DNA of 64,000 bases from an uncultured Allorhizobium sp. (GTDB taxonomy: Bacteria > Pseudomonadota > Alphaproteobacteria > Rhizobiales > Rhizobiaceae), in contig OY288189.1 of the NCBI GenBank assembly GCA_958439205.1, positions 1,999,001 through 2,063,000 of the forward strand, written 5' to 3'. Made by a program: the position numbers and the translations under genes. The notes under the pieces are model-generated. The model ran no database searches. It was given only the letters and a program-made list of their open reading frames with translations, and was not told the origin of the DNA. This document shows positions 63,715 to 64,000 of the stretch, in pieces (position 1 is the first letter of the stretch; each line of letters opens with the position of its first letter).

Positions 63715-64000
63715 ATGGTTGATCAGAACGACAGCTTTATCCGCGAAGTGAACGAGGAGCTCCGCTCCGACCAGGTGCGCAATGCCTGGAAGCGCTACAG
63801 CCGCATCATCATAGGTGCTGCCGTGGTCATCGTCCTCGGCACGGCTGGCCATCGCCTCTGGACCCATTGGGACTCCACCCAGGCCTCGGATGCCGGCGAC
63901 AAGTTCCTTGCAGCACTGACGCTGGCCGATCAGGGCAAGCGCGATGAGGCAGAAGCCGCGTTGCAGGCGCTCGAACAGGACGGCTACGGCGCCTATGGCA
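63715..64000 (+). CDS. Membrane-anchored TPR protein (partial, C-terminus beyond right edge)
   Basis: The frame opens at an ATG at 63715 and is still open at the edge (95 codons visible): a short cytoplasmic N-terminus (SFIREVNEELRSDQ), a transmembrane helix (RIIIGAAVVIVLGTAGH) and the start of TPR-like helices. This matches the tetratricopeptide proteins, related to YfgM, that precede der in rhizobia; the NnrU-TPR order supports it. The remainder lies outside the window. Confidence 0.78.
   Translation, partial: MVDQNDSFIREVNEELRSDQVRNAWKRYSRIIIGAAVVIVLGTAGHRLWTHWDSTQASDAGDKFLAALTLADQGKRDEAEAALQALEQDGYGAYG

Overview
This is a chromosomal window from an alphaproteobacterium of the order Hyphomicrobiales, most likely family Rhizobiaceae (Rhizobium/Agrobacterium relatives). 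The placement rests on gene content: a BacA/SbmA peptide transporter, a eukaryotic-type glutamine synthetase II behind a sigma-54 promoter with a DUF2735 gene diverging from it, PuuE/UraD/allantoicase ureide genes, a DUF1127 small protein, an NnrU-TPR gene pair and high-GC codon use. The species cannot be named from the sequence alone. I found no insertion sequence, prophage or CRISPR array. There is one tRNA, tRNA-Arg(CCG).

Region 1 (1-9.0 kb) is the most unusual. A UDP-galactopyranose mutase gene (cut by the left edge) and a TPR + GT41 (SPINDLY/OGT-like) glycosyltransferase gene lie on the minus strand. Divergent from them is a 1711-residue protein built from 213 consecutive octapeptides with no register break. 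The octads form ten 17-octad (136-residue) super-repeats and two 10-octad units in the order 3-short-4-short-3. Each octad carries a Ser/Thr pair, so the neighbouring GT41-type enzyme is a natural candidate to glycosylate it. This pair is the best candidate here for an undescribed system.

Region 2 (9.2-32.4 kb) is mostly housekeeping and signalling: a BASS transporter with an acyl-CoA ligase; tRNA-Arg; a MarR regulator; the conserved triad of circularly permuted ATP-grasp, alpha-E and transglutaminase proteins; a DMT exporter; an RhlE-like RNA helicase; a PepSY protein; a DNA alkylation repair protein; a WYL regulator; a chemotaxis receptor; an MttB-family methyltransferase; a very large multi-PAS hybrid histidine kinase; and a split MnmC pair (MnmD and an FAD oxidoreductase) whose start codons overlap on opposite strands.

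Region 3 (32.5-56.8 kb) is a dispersed purine/ureide catabolism region. XdhA/B (with XdhC for cofactor insertion) and guanine deaminase make xanthine and urate. PuuD oxidises urate. UraH and UraD make allantoin. PuuE makes allantoate. Allantoicase and AllA release two ureas and glyoxylate. Regulators (two LysR proteins), a DUF1989 protein and two phosphoesterase-type proteins are interspersed. glnII, which would assimilate the ammonia released by later urea hydrolysis, sits in the middle with a sigma-54 promoter and an NtrC-like site. A MarR-MATE efflux operon with a perfect 19-bp inverted repeat at its start is also embedded here.

Region 4 (56.8-64 kb) holds a 3-hydroxybutyrate dehydrogenase, a luciferase-like oxidoreductase, a second-type methionine aminopeptidase, a long imperfect inverted repeat, BacA with a small conserved neighbour, a polysaccharide deacetylase-like protein, NnrU, and the start of a membrane-anchored TPR protein that runs off the right edge.
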